Below are positions 19,929 to 28,657 of a stretch of DNA of 64,000 bases, piece after piece; position 1 is the first letter of the stretch, and each line of letters begins with the position of its first letter. Source of the DNA: Actinomyces sp. ZJ308 (GTDB taxonomy: Bacteria; Actinomycetota; Actinomycetes; Actinomycetales; Actinomycetaceae); contig NZ_JAAIJY010000005.1 in NCBI RefSeq assembly GCF_011752065.1, forward strand, positions 62,001 through 126,000, given 5' to 3'. The notes under the pieces were generated by a model, which worked only from the letters and a program-made list of their open reading frames with translations, was not told the DNA's origin and did not search any database. Position numbers and translations under genes: made by a program.

Positions 19929-20900
19929 TCATCGCTGGGCCGGCAGGAGCAGCCGCACGGCGTCGGGTACCGCCTCGAGGCGCAGGGGCAGCTGGGCCAG
20001 GGGCTCGCCATCGGCGAAGGGGTGCGGGGGCGGGCGCAGACCCCGGTCACGGCCGGTGGGCTCGTCGAGCGCCTCGATGGTGACGGTGCGGCTGCGCTCG
20101 ATGTGGACGGCCGGGTCATCCAGGTGCGTTCCCTTGAAGAGCCGGGAGAACAGGGAGACCAGGTGGGGGCGTCCCACGGGGTCCAGGCGCAGGACCTCCA
20201 GCAGGCCGTCGGTGGGGTCGGCCTGGGGAGCCAGGTCCATGCCGCCGCCGATGTAGCGGGTGTTGGCGACCGCCAGCAGGAGCGCCGGTCCCTCCCAGGT
20301 GCCCTTCTCTGTGGTGACCCGGTAGCCGTAGGGTGCCAGCGCCGCGAGCTCGGCCGTGAAGGCGCGCACGTAACGTCCTTCGCGGGCGGGCCAGGAAAGG
20401 GCGTTGGCGCGGGCGTTGACGGCTGCGTCCAGGCCGGCGCTCACCACGGCCAGAGACCAGCGCCGTTGCGGGTCCAGCAGGGTGGCGTCGGGGCGGGAGG
20501 CGTAGATCGCGTCAGTGGCCATGATGGCGCCGTCACCGGACAGCGCCTGGTCAATGATGCGGGCGGAGGAGGCTGCGTCCCGGCTGGGCAGGCCGAAGTG
20601 TCTGGCGATGTCGTTGCCGGTTCCGGTGGCCACGATGCCCAGCGGCACGCCGGTGGTGGCGACGATGTCCACGCCCAGGTGCACCATGCCGTCCCCGCCG
20701 ACGACGACCAGAGCCTCAACGCTCCTGCTCGGCCCGTCCCCCAGGAGCGCCCGGCCGGCACGACGCGCCTGCTCATACGAGCTTCCGCGCACGTGAAGAA
20801 CCTCGTGCCCGGCCTCGTTCAGGACCCCGCGGACGAGCTCGTCGGCAGCAGCGTGACGGCCGCGTCCCGAGGACGGGTTGGACAGCAGAGCAATGCGCAT
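19929..20900 (-). CDS. Diacylglycerol kinase-family lipid kinase
   Basis: A 323-residue protein of the DAGK catalytic/YegS family. The N-terminal phosphate loop is SNPSSGRGRH, the nucleotide site is VVVGGDGMVHLGV (the GGDGT-like motif, here GGDGM), and GIVATGTGNDIARHFGLP follows. The C-terminal beta-sandwich contains NTRYIGGGMDLAPQADPTDG. Such enzymes phosphorylate diacylglycerol or related lipids during phospholipid recycling. The Met in place of Thr after GGDG is slightly unusual but other motifs are intact. The gene is between tatC and helY on the same strand with gaps of 50 and 22 bases. Confidence 0.88.
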   Translation of the reverse strand: MRIALLSNPSSGRGRHAAADELVRGVLNEAGHEVLHVRGSSYEQARRAGRALLGDGPSRSVEALVVVGGDGMVHLGVDIVATTGVPLGIVATGTGNDIARHFGLPSRDAASSARIIDQALSGDGAIMATDAIYASRPDATLLDPQRRWSLAVVSAGLDAAVNARANALSWPAREGRYVRAFTAELAALAPYGYRVTTEKGTWEGPALLLAVANTRYIGGGMDLAPQADPTDGLLEVLRLDPVGRPHLVSLFSRLFKGTHLDDPAVHIERSRTVTIEALDEPTGRDRGLRPPPHPFADGEPLAQLPLRLEAVPDAVRLLLPAQR

Positions 20901-20950
20901 GAGGGAGTAGATGAAGTCAGGAAGAACGATCGGGTGCCCGGCTGCCTCGG

Positions 20951-21775
20951 CTACTCGGCCAGGGCGGCCTCCAGCTCGGCGTCGAGCTCAGCGCGTTTCC
21001 GCTCCACCCGCTTGTCATGCCGGATCGAGATGAAGCAGGCCAGGAAGTACAGGCCGGTGACGGGCAGGGCCATGAAGATCATGGACCAGGGGTCGGGCAG
21101 TGGGTTGGCGAAGGCCATGAAGGTGAAGATCACGACGACGGCCCAGCGCCATCCCTTGAGCATCGTCGTGCCCTTCATGAGCCCGAGCATGTTGAGGGCG
21201 ACGAGAAGCTCTGGCAGGAGGAAGGCCAGTCCGAAGACGAGGACGAGTCTCATCACGAATGCGAGGTAGACACCGGCGTTGATAAGACCCGCGGTGGGGC
21301 CGTTGGGGATGAAGCTGGTGAGAATGGCGACCGCGTGGGGCATGATCCACATGCCCAGGGCGGCGCCGGCGGAGAAGAGCAGCAGCCCCACAACGCCGTA
21401 GGCCCAGGTGTAGGCCTTCTCCCTGCGGGTCATGCCCGGCCCCACGAAGGCCCAGAACTCGTACATCCACAACGGTGCGGAGAACAGGACGCCCAACCAG
21501 ATGGAGACCTTGAGCCTCATGTCGAAGGAGGCCAGGATCGTGTCGAAGTTCAAGGTGAGGTTGGCGCCTCGCGCATTGGCGGCCTCGATCGGTCGGGTGA
21601 TGAGGGAGAAGGCCTGCTCGTAGAGCAGGTATCCCACGACCGACATGACCAGGACACCCAGGGCCGAGATGAAGAGCCGGTTGCGCAGCTCGCGCAGGTG
21701 GTCCCCGATGGACATGCGTGCCTCGGGGTTGTCCTTGCGCCTCGATCGTTTGATCCGAGGGAGCTTGGGCACCAC
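20951..21775 (-). CDS. tatC: Sec-independent protein translocase TatC
   Basis: A 274-residue six-span membrane protein of the twin-arginine translocase. The conserved N-terminal cytoplasmic motif MSIGDHLRELRNRLF binds the signal peptide; FEFWAFVGPG corresponds to YEFWAFVGPGM here, and the first periplasmic region is ITRPIEAANARG. The basic N terminus (KLPRIKRSRRKDN) and charged C terminus are cytoplasmic. Start is GTG 21775 or the adjacent GTG 21772, both served by a GGAGG sequence upstream. tatA lies 42 bases upstream on the same strand. A TatB partner is not encoded here. The binding protein at 31676-32722, which carries SRRHLL before its lipobox, is a possible substrate. Confidence 0.95.
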   Translation of the reverse strand: MVPKLPRIKRSRRKDNPEARMSIGDHLRELRNRLFISALGVLVMSVVGYLLYEQAFSLITRPIEAANARGANLTLNFDTILASFDMRLKVSIWLGVLFSAPLWMYEFWAFVGPGMTRREKAYTWAYGVVGLLLFSAGAALGMWIMPHAVAILTSFIPNGPTAGLINAGVYLAFVMRLVLVFGLAFLLPELLVALNMLGLMKGTTMLKGWRWAVVVIFTFMAFANPLPDPWSMIFMALPVTGLYFLACFISIRHDKRVERKRAELDAELEAALAE

Positions 21776-21817
21776 GGCCTCCTTCGTCTCCAGGTCACCG
21801 GCTCTCGCCGGATGACG

Positions 21818-22081
21818 TCACTTCTGGGAAGAGCCCTCGGTGCTCTGGGCGGTCTGACCGGACTGGGTGGGCTCGGTGTAGTAGGTGCCCTCCTGGGGCT
21901 GCTGCTGGATCTGTGCGGCGGGCTTGTCAGTGTCGTCCTCGTCGCGCAGCTCCTTGACCTCCTTCTTGAAGACCTTCATGGACTGGCCCACGCTCCGGGC
22001 GATGTCAGGCAGCTTGCTGGAACCGAAAACCAGCAGGACGAGGACAAGCAGGACGACGATATGCGTCGGAGAGAACTTCAC
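21818..22081 (-). CDS. tatA: Twin-arginine translocase subunit TatA
   Basis: An 87-residue protein with one N-terminal membrane helix (HIVVLLVLVLLVFGSSKLP) containing the conserved FGSSKLP hinge. An amphipathic helix (DIARSVGQSMKVFKKEVKE) follows, then a polar Gln-rich tail. TatA multimers form the translocation pore. GTG is the start, and AAGGAG sits seven bases upstream. The gene lies between pafC and tatC on the same strand. Confidence 0.95.
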   Translation of the reverse strand: MKFSPTHIVVLLVLVLLVFGSSKLPDIARSVGQSMKVFKKEVKELRDEDDTDKPAAQIQQQPQEGTYYTEPTQSGQTAQSTEGSSQK

Positions 22082-22201
22082 GGCGCGCTCCTTGAGGTAG
22101 GGGTCTATCGATACGGGCCGAGTGTAGCCGCCGCATGAAGCATCTCCGAACGCCGCCCCCGCCGGTTCTCCCCAAGGCGGACGGATCCGGCTCGCCTAGC
22201 G

Positions 22202-23221
22202 TCAGCGTCTTTCCGTACCCGTGTCATATGAGGCCAGGGCCCGTTCGGCGGCCGCTGCGGCATCCTGGGCGAGGTCGGCGGGCTCGACGGCGATGAGGTG
22301 GCGACCCGCTGAGAGGACCAGGCCCACGAGCCAGGCGCGGTCGCGTCCCTCCACAACGACCCTGAGGCTGCCGTCCGCGGTCTCCTCCTGGGAGACGCAC
22401 GGGATCTGCTCCACGAGCCAGCGGCCCGTCGGCCGCAGGGTCAACCTGGCGCGGGGCCTGTCCCCCGCAGACCGATCGGTCTCGGGCCCGGCCTTCCGAC
22501 GTGGGCTGCGGTGACGGATGGCCGGGGTGTCGAGAAGCTGGGCCGACTCGATCCGGTCGAGCCTGAAGCTGCGCTCGGCCTTGGCACTGAGGCACCAGGC
22601 CACGAGAGTCATATGTGATCCATCACTTTTCAGGGTGATGGGGTCGACATCGCGCTCGGAGGGAGTGTCGGTGGCGGAGACGTAGACCAGGTGGAGGCGC
22701 CGTTTGTCCCGCAGTGCGCGGCGCACGGTGCCCAGGACCTGCGCCGTCCGAGTGGAGTGACCGGGACGCTCGACGGGCAGAGCTGCACGGGGTACGGCCA
22801 TCGCATCGACGTCGTTGGAGGCACCCGCGGCCAGCAGGTCGGTGAGCGCCTGCTGGGTGGAGGTGAGCCCGGCAGCCGAGGCCTCGTCGTCGGCGAGGAG
22901 GTCAGCCAGGACCCTGAGGGCCATGAGCAGGGAGATCGCCTCCTGCCGGGTGAGGCGAACCGGACGATCCAGCCCCAGAGGCTCGGCCAGGCGCAGGCGG
23001 CCGGCGTCGAAGTCCACGGCGTCGAAGTCCACGAGGTCCCCGTGCAGACCGCCCGGCAGGCCGGAGACCCACAGTGTGTTGACGTCACGCTCAATGACGG
23101 CCGGGGTGACGCCGAAGTGCTCGGCGGCCTTCTCGATGGACACACCGGGGTTGTCCGCGACCCAGGCGGGCAGGGCGAGCAGCCGGGCGAGCTGGTCGGA
23201 GGCGGATACGCGCGCCATCAT
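22202..23221 (-). CDS. pafC: WYL-domain transcriptional regulator PafC
   Basis: A 339-residue protein with an N-terminal winged helix-turn-helix (LARLLALPAWVADNPG, then AAEHFGVTPAVIERDVNTLW) and a WYL domain. The WYL ligand-binding signature is seen around RRLHLVYVSATDTPSERDVDP and MTLVAWCLSAKAERSFRLDRI. With PafB it forms the mycobacterial PafBC activator, which turns on DNA-damage genes independently of LexA. The ATG at 23221 overlaps the last base of the pafB stop (TGATG), so the two are coupled. A GTG one codon upstream is also open. No proteasome accessory gene pafA is adjacent. Confidence 0.9.
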   Translation of the reverse strand: MMARVSASDQLARLLALPAWVADNPGVSIEKAAEHFGVTPAVIERDVNTLWVSGLPGGLHGDLVDFDAVDFDAGRLRLAEPLGLDRPVRLTRQEAISLLMALRVLADLLADDEASAAGLTSTQQALTDLLAAGASNDVDAMAVPRAALPVERPGHSTRTAQVLGTVRRALRDKRRLHLVYVSATDTPSERDVDPITLKSDGSHMTLVAWCLSAKAERSFRLDRIESAQLLDTPAIRHRSPRRKAGPETDRSAGDRPRARLTLRPTGRWLVEQIPCVSQEETADGSLRVVVEGRDRAWLVGLVLSAGRHLIAVEPADLAQDAAAAAERALASYDTGTERR

Positions 23222-24297
23222 CACTCCCCCTTCGGTGCGGCGAGCACGGCGGCGCCCCTCAGATGCGCCAGGACCGCCTGACGCAGGGGCTCGGGGGCGA
23301 GAACCACCGCGGCATCGCCGAGAGCGGCGAGGGTACCGGCGAAGGAGAAGGGATCCTCGTAGTCGACGGCGATGAGGTCTCGCCCCTTCAGGTGCCCGGG
23401 CACCCCGGCCTGCGGCTCCTGCGCCGGGTCGAGGTGGGCCCCGGCCAGGCGCAGCCCCAGGGCCCGGCCCGGGAGCGCGGCGATGAGCGCGCGCCGGCGG
23501 GCGGGAGCGCTGGCGGGCAGTCGGGTGAAGGCTCCGGGGCGGCTGTGGACGGTCACCGACCCGGCGATACGGGCCAGGCGGAAGGTCCGCAGCGTGACGG
23601 CGGTGCCTCCTGCCTCCTCCGGATCCCCTGCGTCCTCTGTTGTGTCCTTGGCACCCTCCCCGTCCCGGGCGTCTTCCGTGTCGCCGGCGGTGCGCGGCTC
23701 GACGGCGTCGAGGTACCAGGCGCCCTCGTTCAGGCGCAGGTGGTGGGGCTCGACAGTGCGGGCCCGGGTGCTGCCCGAGCGGGCGGAGACGTAGTCGAAG
23801 GTGACCAGGCGGCGCTCGTCGACCGCGGCGACGAGCGCCTCGGGGACCTCGGCACCGGACAGGTCCGCGGTGAGAGCCGGAAGGCCGGCGGAGCTGCTTC
23901 CCGCCGGTCCCTCACTGACGGCGCGCAACTTGGTCAGGGCCCGCCGGGCCGTGGCGGGCAGGTCGCCGTCTCGCCAGGCGGAGGCGGCCAGGCTCAGGCA
24001 GGCGGCCTGCTCGGCGCTCAGGTGCAGCGGGGGCAGGGTGTAGTCGTCCTCATCGATCCGGTACCGGGGCTCGTCGGGGCGTCCGGTGGTGGTCACCTCG
24101 ATACCGAGCTCGCGCAGCGTGTCCTTGTCCCGCTCGAACTTGCGGCGGGCCGAGACGGGGTTGGTGGCCGGGTCGCTCGAGGCGTAACCGGGCACGCTGG
24201 CGACGAGCTCCTCGGCGCTGAGCCCGGTGGTGGTGTTGCGCAGGGTGAGCAGGAGGCTCACCAGGCGCTCCTCGGTGCTGCGGGTCTGCTGGCTCAC
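23221..24297 (-). CDS. pafB: WYL-domain transcriptional regulator PafB
   Basis: A 358-residue paralogue of PafC. The N-terminal helix-turn-helix (RLVSLLLTLRNTTTGLSAEEL) is followed by the conserved SARRKFERDKDTLRELGI, which is typical of PafB. The WYL domain contains RRLVTFDYVSARSGSTRARTV and WYLDAVEPRTAG, then an acidic insert (DTEDARDGEGAKDTTEDAGD). It forms a heteromeric DNA-damage-response activator with PafC. Start is GTG 24297. The divergent DUF3866 gene begins 69 bases away, so the two units share a short promoter region. Confidence 0.9.
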   Translation of the reverse strand: MSQQTRSTEERLVSLLLTLRNTTTGLSAEELVASVPGYASSDPATNPVSARRKFERDKDTLRELGIEVTTTGRPDEPRYRIDEDDYTLPPLHLSAEQAACLSLAASAWRDGDLPATARRALTKLRAVSEGPAGSSSAGLPALTADLSGAEVPEALVAAVDERRLVTFDYVSARSGSTRARTVEPHHLRLNEGAWYLDAVEPRTAGDTEDARDGEGAKDTTEDAGDPEEAGGTAVTLRTFRLARIAGSVTVHSRPGAFTRLPASAPARRRALIAALPGRALGLRLAGAHLDPAQEPQAGVPGHLKGRDLIAVDYEDPFSFAGTLAALGDAAVVLAPEPLRQAVLAHLRGAAVLAAPKGE

Positions 24298-24365
24298 GGT
24301 GTCCCAGCCTAGGAGAACTGGACGGCCTGCGGCTTGTGGCGCGCGTGCCCCGATAGTCTTCGGCC

Positions 24366-25538
24366 ATGATGTGGCGCGACGGCGTAGTGACCGGGACCAG
24401 GTCGGTGTGGGGAGGCGAGGGGTGCTCCTGCGCGGAGCTGGAGGTGGAGCTCACCGGTGCTCCGGAGGGCGCGATCAGCCTGCTTCCCGGCCGACGGGTC
24501 CGGGCGGTCGCCTACGAGGCCCTCACCGGAGTGCCCGCGCTCGGGGAGCGGGTGAGACTGGAGGTCTCAGCCCTCGACCGAGCCCTGGGAACGGGCGGGC
24601 ACGCCATGGTCGGCGCCCGCCTGGACGTCTTGCCTCCTGACTCGCCGCGCGAGGGCCATCTGGTCAAGGCTCGCTACATGCCCGACCAGGTCATGGTCAC
24701 CGGTGTCGACGAGCAGGGCACCGCCCACCACGGTCTGCTGTCCCGGCCGATCGGCAGTCTCGACCTGGAGGGGATGCCGGTGGTCGTGGCCGACCTGCAC
24801 TCGAGCCTGCCTGCCGTGCTCGCCGGACTGCGCGCCCCCCGGGGTGAGGAGCAGCCTCGGGTCGTCTACGTCATGACCGACGGCGGGGCCCTGCCCCTGG
24901 CTTACTCCCGCCTCGTGTCCGCCCTGAGCGAGGCCGGTTGGCTGGCCGGGACCGTGACGGCCGGGCAGGCCTGGGGCGGTGACATCGAGGCGGTCAGCGT
25001 CCACAACGCGCTCCTGGCGGCCAGGCACGTTCTGCACGCCGATGTCGCCGTCGTCATCCAGGGGCCCGGGAACCTGGGCACCGAGACGCCCTGGGGCTTC
25101 TCCGGAGTGGCCTGCGGTGACGCGGTCAACGCCGTCGCCGCGCTGGGCGGGCGCCCGGTGGCCTGCCTGCGCGTCTCCCAGGCCGACGCCCGCCCCCGCC
25201 ACCTGGGCGTCTCGCACCACTCGATGACCGCCTACGGGCGGGTCGCGCTGGCGGAGGCCGACGTCGTCGTTCCCGACCTGCACGGTCCGCTGGGGGCGCA
25301 GGTCCGCGCGGAGGCCGAGGCGCTGTGCGCACCTCGGCCGGGTGCCGCGCAGCACCGGCTCATCGAGATCCCCTCCGACGGGCTCATGGAGCGGCTGCGA
25401 GCGGCTGAGGAGGAGACCGGGATCAGGCTGTCCACCATGCGGAGGGGCCTCAAGGATGACGCGGCCGCCTTCATCGCCGCGGCCGCGGCCGGCCGCCATG
25501 TGCGCCGGATCCTGAACGCGGGGACGGCGCATGGCTGA
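24366..25538 (+). CDS. DUF3866 family protein
   Basis: A 390-residue soluble protein of the actinobacterial DUF3866 family. Recognisable family stretches are HLVKARYMPDQV, VYVMTDGGALPLA, GNLGTETPWGFSG, SQADARPRHLGVSHHSMTAY and VVVPDLHGP. The central part looks like a nucleotide- or sugar-phosphate-type alpha/beta fold, but no catalytic motif can be assigned. The family often sits next to pafBC in actinobacteria, as here, hinting at a shared process. ATG 24366 is followed by a second in-frame ATG. The stop overlaps the histidine-kinase start by eight bases. Confidence 0.8.
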   Translation: MMWRDGVVTGTRSVWGGEGCSCAELEVELTGAPEGAISLLPGRRVRAVAYEALTGVPALGERVRLEVSALDRALGTGGHAMVGARLDVLPPDSPREGHLVKARYMPDQVMVTGVDEQGTAHHGLLSRPIGSLDLEGMPVVVADLHSSLPAVLAGLRAPRGEEQPRVVYVMTDGGALPLAYSRLVSALSEAGWLAGTVTAGQAWGGDIEAVSVHNALLAARHVLHADVAVVIQGPGNLGTETPWGFSGVACGDAVNAVAALGGRPVACLRVSQADARPRHLGVSHHSMTAYGRVALAEADVVVPDLHGPLGAQVRAEAEALCAPRPGAAQHRLIEIPSDGLMERLRAAEEETGIRLSTMRRGLKDDAAAFIAAAAAGRHVRRILNAGTAHG

Positions 25539-26964
25539 CCGAGACGGCAGGACGGATGACAGCGGGCCGGATCGGGAGGCGCCGGTCCACGAAGCACCGC
25601 CGCTGACGACGAGCCTGTCGGCCGCCTATGACTGGCGCGCCCGCCACCGCATGATGCCGGGGCGGGGAAGTCGCTGGTCGCGGTACTCCATCCCGGTGGT
25701 GGATCTCGCCCTGGGGACCGTCTTCCTCGTCTTCGCCCTGGAGACGGTCACCTTCATCCTCCGTTTCGGTGGCTACGCCGTCTACGTGGCAGACCTCGTT
25801 CTGTGCCTGGCGCTGGCGCTGACGCAGCTCGGCAGGCTGCGCCTCCTGCGCGTCTCCTTCATGGTGACCTACATCCTGCTGGCGGCCTATGCGATCCTCG
25901 TGGCCCTCTCCCCGGTCAACCTCGGCCTCAACCCGATCATCGCCACGGCGGTCACCAGCCTCTACACCGTCACCCGCTGGGAGCCCGATCGCCGTTGGGG
26001 TACCACGGCACTTCTGCTGGCCCTGGCCGGGGCACTGGTCAACCCGGTCACCTTGGCCTCCTACGCCAGACCGTACGAGCCCGGCGCCACCCAGACGGCG
26101 GGCACCGGCCTGACCTGGTCCGTTCTCGTGGGCCGCACGCTCACCGGCCTGGTCTTCGTCGGCGCCGTGGTCCTGACCTACCTGCTGGCCTCCTCCCGAC
26201 GCCGAGTCGCCGAGAACCAGGCCCGCGACGTCTCCATCGCCGCGGCCCAGGCGGTCGCGGCCGAGCGCCTCAGCCTGGCCAGGGAGCTTCACGACCTCGT
26301 GGGCCACAGCCTCACCACGATCAAGGTGCAGGCCGCCACCGGACTGGCCCTGGGCGGTGAGGAACGGCTGCGCACCACCCTGATCACCGTGCGAGACACC
26401 GCAGACGCCTCCCTGGACTCCGTGCGCCGGCTCGTCTCCGTCCTGCGCTCCGACGCCGGCGAGATCACTCCCCTGGCGGACCTGCGCACCATCCCGGTTC
26501 TCATCGAGACCACCCGGGGCTCGGGCGCCCGGATCAACGCGGTGATCCCCGCGCCTGAGATTCTGGAACGCTGCAACGAGGGATGGTCGGCGATACAGCG
26601 CCTGACCCTCGTCCGGCTCGTCGGAGAGGCCCTTACCAACGCCGTCAGGCACGGATCCGGGCAGATCGAGCTGAGCCTGACGCTGTCACCGGCCTCCTGT
26701 CATCTTCACGTCGCCAACCCGGTCTCCGAGCCCCCGGAGCACTCGCCTGTCGGCGGCAGCGGGCTCGTGGGCCTCGAGGAGCGGCTCAGGCTCGTGGGCG
26801 GAACCATGACCCACGGCGTCCAGCGCGACGACCGCCGCGGTTTCTTCACCCTCGACGTCGACTTCCCGGTCACCCCGCTCGAGCTGCCCGCGAGCGCCCC
26901 GGTGCCAGGCCAGCACGATGGCGAGGAAGGACCGGATGAGACAGGAGAAGGAGGCTCCCGATGA
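25531..26964 (+). CDS. Membrane sensor histidine kinase (NarL-type partner, HisKA_3)
   Basis: A 477-residue kinase. A polar N terminus of about 50 residues is followed by five or six membrane segments (for example VVDLALGTVFLVFALETVTFIL). Then comes the phosphoacceptor helix AERLSLARELHDLVGHSLTTI (His near residue 256) and the ATPase domain with LVGEALTNAVRH (N box) and GSGLVGLEERL (G box). Membrane-embedded sensing without a large extracellular loop is typical of kinases that detect cell-envelope compounds. The stop overlaps the regulator start by four bases. The ABC transporter genes that follow on the same strand are probable targets. Confidence 0.9.
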   Translation: MADRDGRTDDSGPDREAPVHEAPPLTTSLSAAYDWRARHRMMPGRGSRWSRYSIPVVDLALGTVFLVFALETVTFILRFGGYAVYVADLVLCLALALTQLGRLRLLRVSFMVTYILLAAYAILVALSPVNLGLNPIIATAVTSLYTVTRWEPDRRWGTTALLLALAGALVNPVTLASYARPYEPGATQTAGTGLTWSVLVGRTLTGLVFVGAVVLTYLLASSRRRVAENQARDVSIAAAQAVAAERLSLARELHDLVGHSLTTIKVQAATGLALGGEERLRTTLITVRDTADASLDSVRRLVSVLRSDAGEITPLADLRTIPVLIETTRGSGARINAVIPAPEILERCNEGWSAIQRLTLVRLVGEALTNAVRHGSGQIELSLTLSPASCHLHVANPVSEPPEHSPVGGSGLVGLEERLRLVGGTMTHGVQRDDRRGFFTLDVDFPVTPLELPASAPVPGQHDGEEGPDETGEGGSR

Positions 26965-27749
26965 CCCCCGGCACGATCAGGGTCGCCGTCGTCGACGACC
27001 AGCCGCTGCTGGTCAGCGCCTTCAGCGCCCTCGTGGGCGCGCAGCCGGACATGGAGGTCGTGCTCGAGGCCTCCAACGGACGCCAGGCCACCGATGCGCT
27101 CACGCGCCCCGATCCGGCCGGCAGCGCCGGTGGGCGGGCCGATCTGGTGATCATGGACCTGCGGATGCCGGTCATGGACGGGGTCAGCGCCATCCGTGAG
27201 CTGCGCGCCGCGTCTGCCACCTCAGCCTTGCGGATCCTGGTCCTGACCACCTTCGATGACGACGAGCTCGTCCTGGCGGCCCTGGGCGCCGGGGCCCACG
27301 GCTTCCTCCTCAAGGACGCCGAGCCGACGACGCTGCTGGAGGCGATTCGTGTCGTCGCCCGCGGCGGGTCCTGGCTGGACCCGGCCGTCACCGGCACCGT
27401 CCTGGCCCACCTTGATACGGACGGCCGACCAGCCGGTGATGCGAGTGCGGGGACTGGCGTCGCCGCGGGCGCCCCGAGGCCCCCGACCTCATCGGCAGCC
27501 TCGACCGGCGGCGCCGTGCCCGTCGTTGGGGCGCCAGCGGGACCCTACGAGCCGCTGACCGGGCGGGAGGAGGCCGTGCTCGCCCTGGTGTGCCGGGGAC
27601 TGAGCAACGCCCGCATCGGTGAGCGCCTCCATGTCGCCGAGTCGACGGTCAAGTCCCACGTCAAGACGATCCTGGGCAAGACCGGCTGCCGCAACCGGGT
27701 CGAGCTGGTCATCTACGCCCTGACCACCGGGCTCGTCCAGCCGCAGTAG
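26961..27749 (+). CDS. NarL/LuxR-family response regulator
   Basis: A 262-residue regulator. The receiver has VAVVDDQPLL, the phosphorylated Asp in LVIMDLRMPVMDG and the Lys in GFLLKDAEP. A long Ala/Gly/Pro/Thr-rich linker (about residues 150-195) precedes the LuxR DNA-binding domain LTGREEAVLALVCRGLSNAR and STVKSHVKTILGKTGCRNR. The start overlaps the kinase stop (ATGA). The linker is longer than in most family members. The ABC transporter genes start 98 bases downstream behind a small dyad, ATCCC-N5-GGGAT (27799-27813). Confidence 0.92.
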   Translation: MTPGTIRVAVVDDQPLLVSAFSALVGAQPDMEVVLEASNGRQATDALTRPDPAGSAGGRADLVIMDLRMPVMDGVSAIRELRAASATSALRILVLTTFDDDELVLAALGAGAHGFLLKDAEPTTLLEAIRVVARGGSWLDPAVTGTVLAHLDTDGRPAGDASAGTGVAAGAPRPPTSSAASTGGAVPVVGAPAGPYEPLTGREEAVLALVCRGLSNARIGERLHVAESTVKSHVKTILGKTGCRNRVELVIYALTTGLVQPQ

Positions 27750-27847
27750 CTCTCCTCCCCAGGGGGGAGACGCGGCGGCGGTGGCGGGTGCGGTCTGTAT
27801 CCCTGGTGGGGATCCGCCGCAGTGCCGTCGCGCACGAGCATGGGGTC

Positions 27848-28657
27848 ATGACATCCACGACATCCATGACACCTGCTACGACAGCAGTACCTCGCCCCTC
27901 CCCCGCCCATGCCACCGGTGTCACCCCCGGGCTGAGGCTGGCCGGGATATCGAAGTCCTTCGGTCGTCAGAAAGTGCTCACGGGCCTTGACCTGTCGGCC
28001 TACTCCGGCCGCGTCTACGGTCTGCTCGGCCTCAACGGCGCGGGTAAGTCGACCGCCTTCAACATCGCCCTGGGGCTGCTCAGGCCCGACGCCGGTCGTG
28101 TGGAGATCCAGGGCGCCCCCTTCACCCGGCGCAGCCTGGCCCGGGTCGGTGCCTCCATCAACGGGCCCGCCCTCTTCCCCCAGCTGTCCGCACGACGCAA
28201 CCTGCTCGTCCACTGCCGCCTGACCGGCACCTCCCCGCAGACCATTGCGCCGCTCCTGGAGCGCGTGGGCCTGGCGAGCGCCGGCAGGAAGCGCGCCGGC
28301 TCCTTCTCCACCGGCATGAAGGTGCGGCTGTCCCTGGCCATGGCGCTCCTGGCCGACCCGGAGGTCCTCATCCTCGACGAGCCCCAGAACGGCCTGGACC
28401 CTCAGGGCATCATCGAGCTGCGCGACCTCGTACGGGACCTGGCGGACGAGGGCCGTACCGTCGTCGTCTCCAGCCACCAGCTCGGGGAGATCGCCCGCAT
28501 GAGCGACGACATCGGGGTCCTGGCCACAGGCCGACTCGTCTATGAGGGGCCGCTGGTCGACTTCGCCGACGCCGACGACGAGCGGGCCATGGAGAAGGCC
28601 TTCCTGGCGGCCGTCGCCGCAAGCGGGCACGGCATTGAGACGGAGACCCGCGCATGA
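27848..28657 (+). CDS. ABC-2 transporter ATP-binding protein (BcrA/lantibiotic-immunity type)
   Basis: A 269-residue ATPase with a 30-residue Thr/Ser/Pro-rich N-terminal tail, Walker A GLNGAGKST, signature FSTGMKVRLSLAMALL, Walker B VLILDEPQNGLDPQG and switch histidine VVSSHQLGEI. The signature STGMK replaces LSGGQ, as is usual in the BcrA/NukF subgroup that exports antimicrobial peptides, so export of an antibiotic or peptide is plausible. ATG 27848 is preferred; an upstream GTG at 27788 would add 20 residues without similarity. The stop overlaps the permease start (ATGA). The upstream two-component system probably controls it. Confidence 0.88.
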   Translation: MTSTTSMTPATTAVPRPSPAHATGVTPGLRLAGISKSFGRQKVLTGLDLSAYSGRVYGLLGLNGAGKSTAFNIALGLLRPDAGRVEIQGAPFTRRSLARVGASINGPALFPQLSARRNLLVHCRLTGTSPQTIAPLLERVGLASAGRKRAGSFSTGMKVRLSLAMALLADPEVLILDEPQNGLDPQGIIELRDLVRDLADEGRTVVVSSHQLGEIARMSDDIGVLATGRLVYEGPLVDFADADDERAMEKAFLAAVAASGHGIETETRA

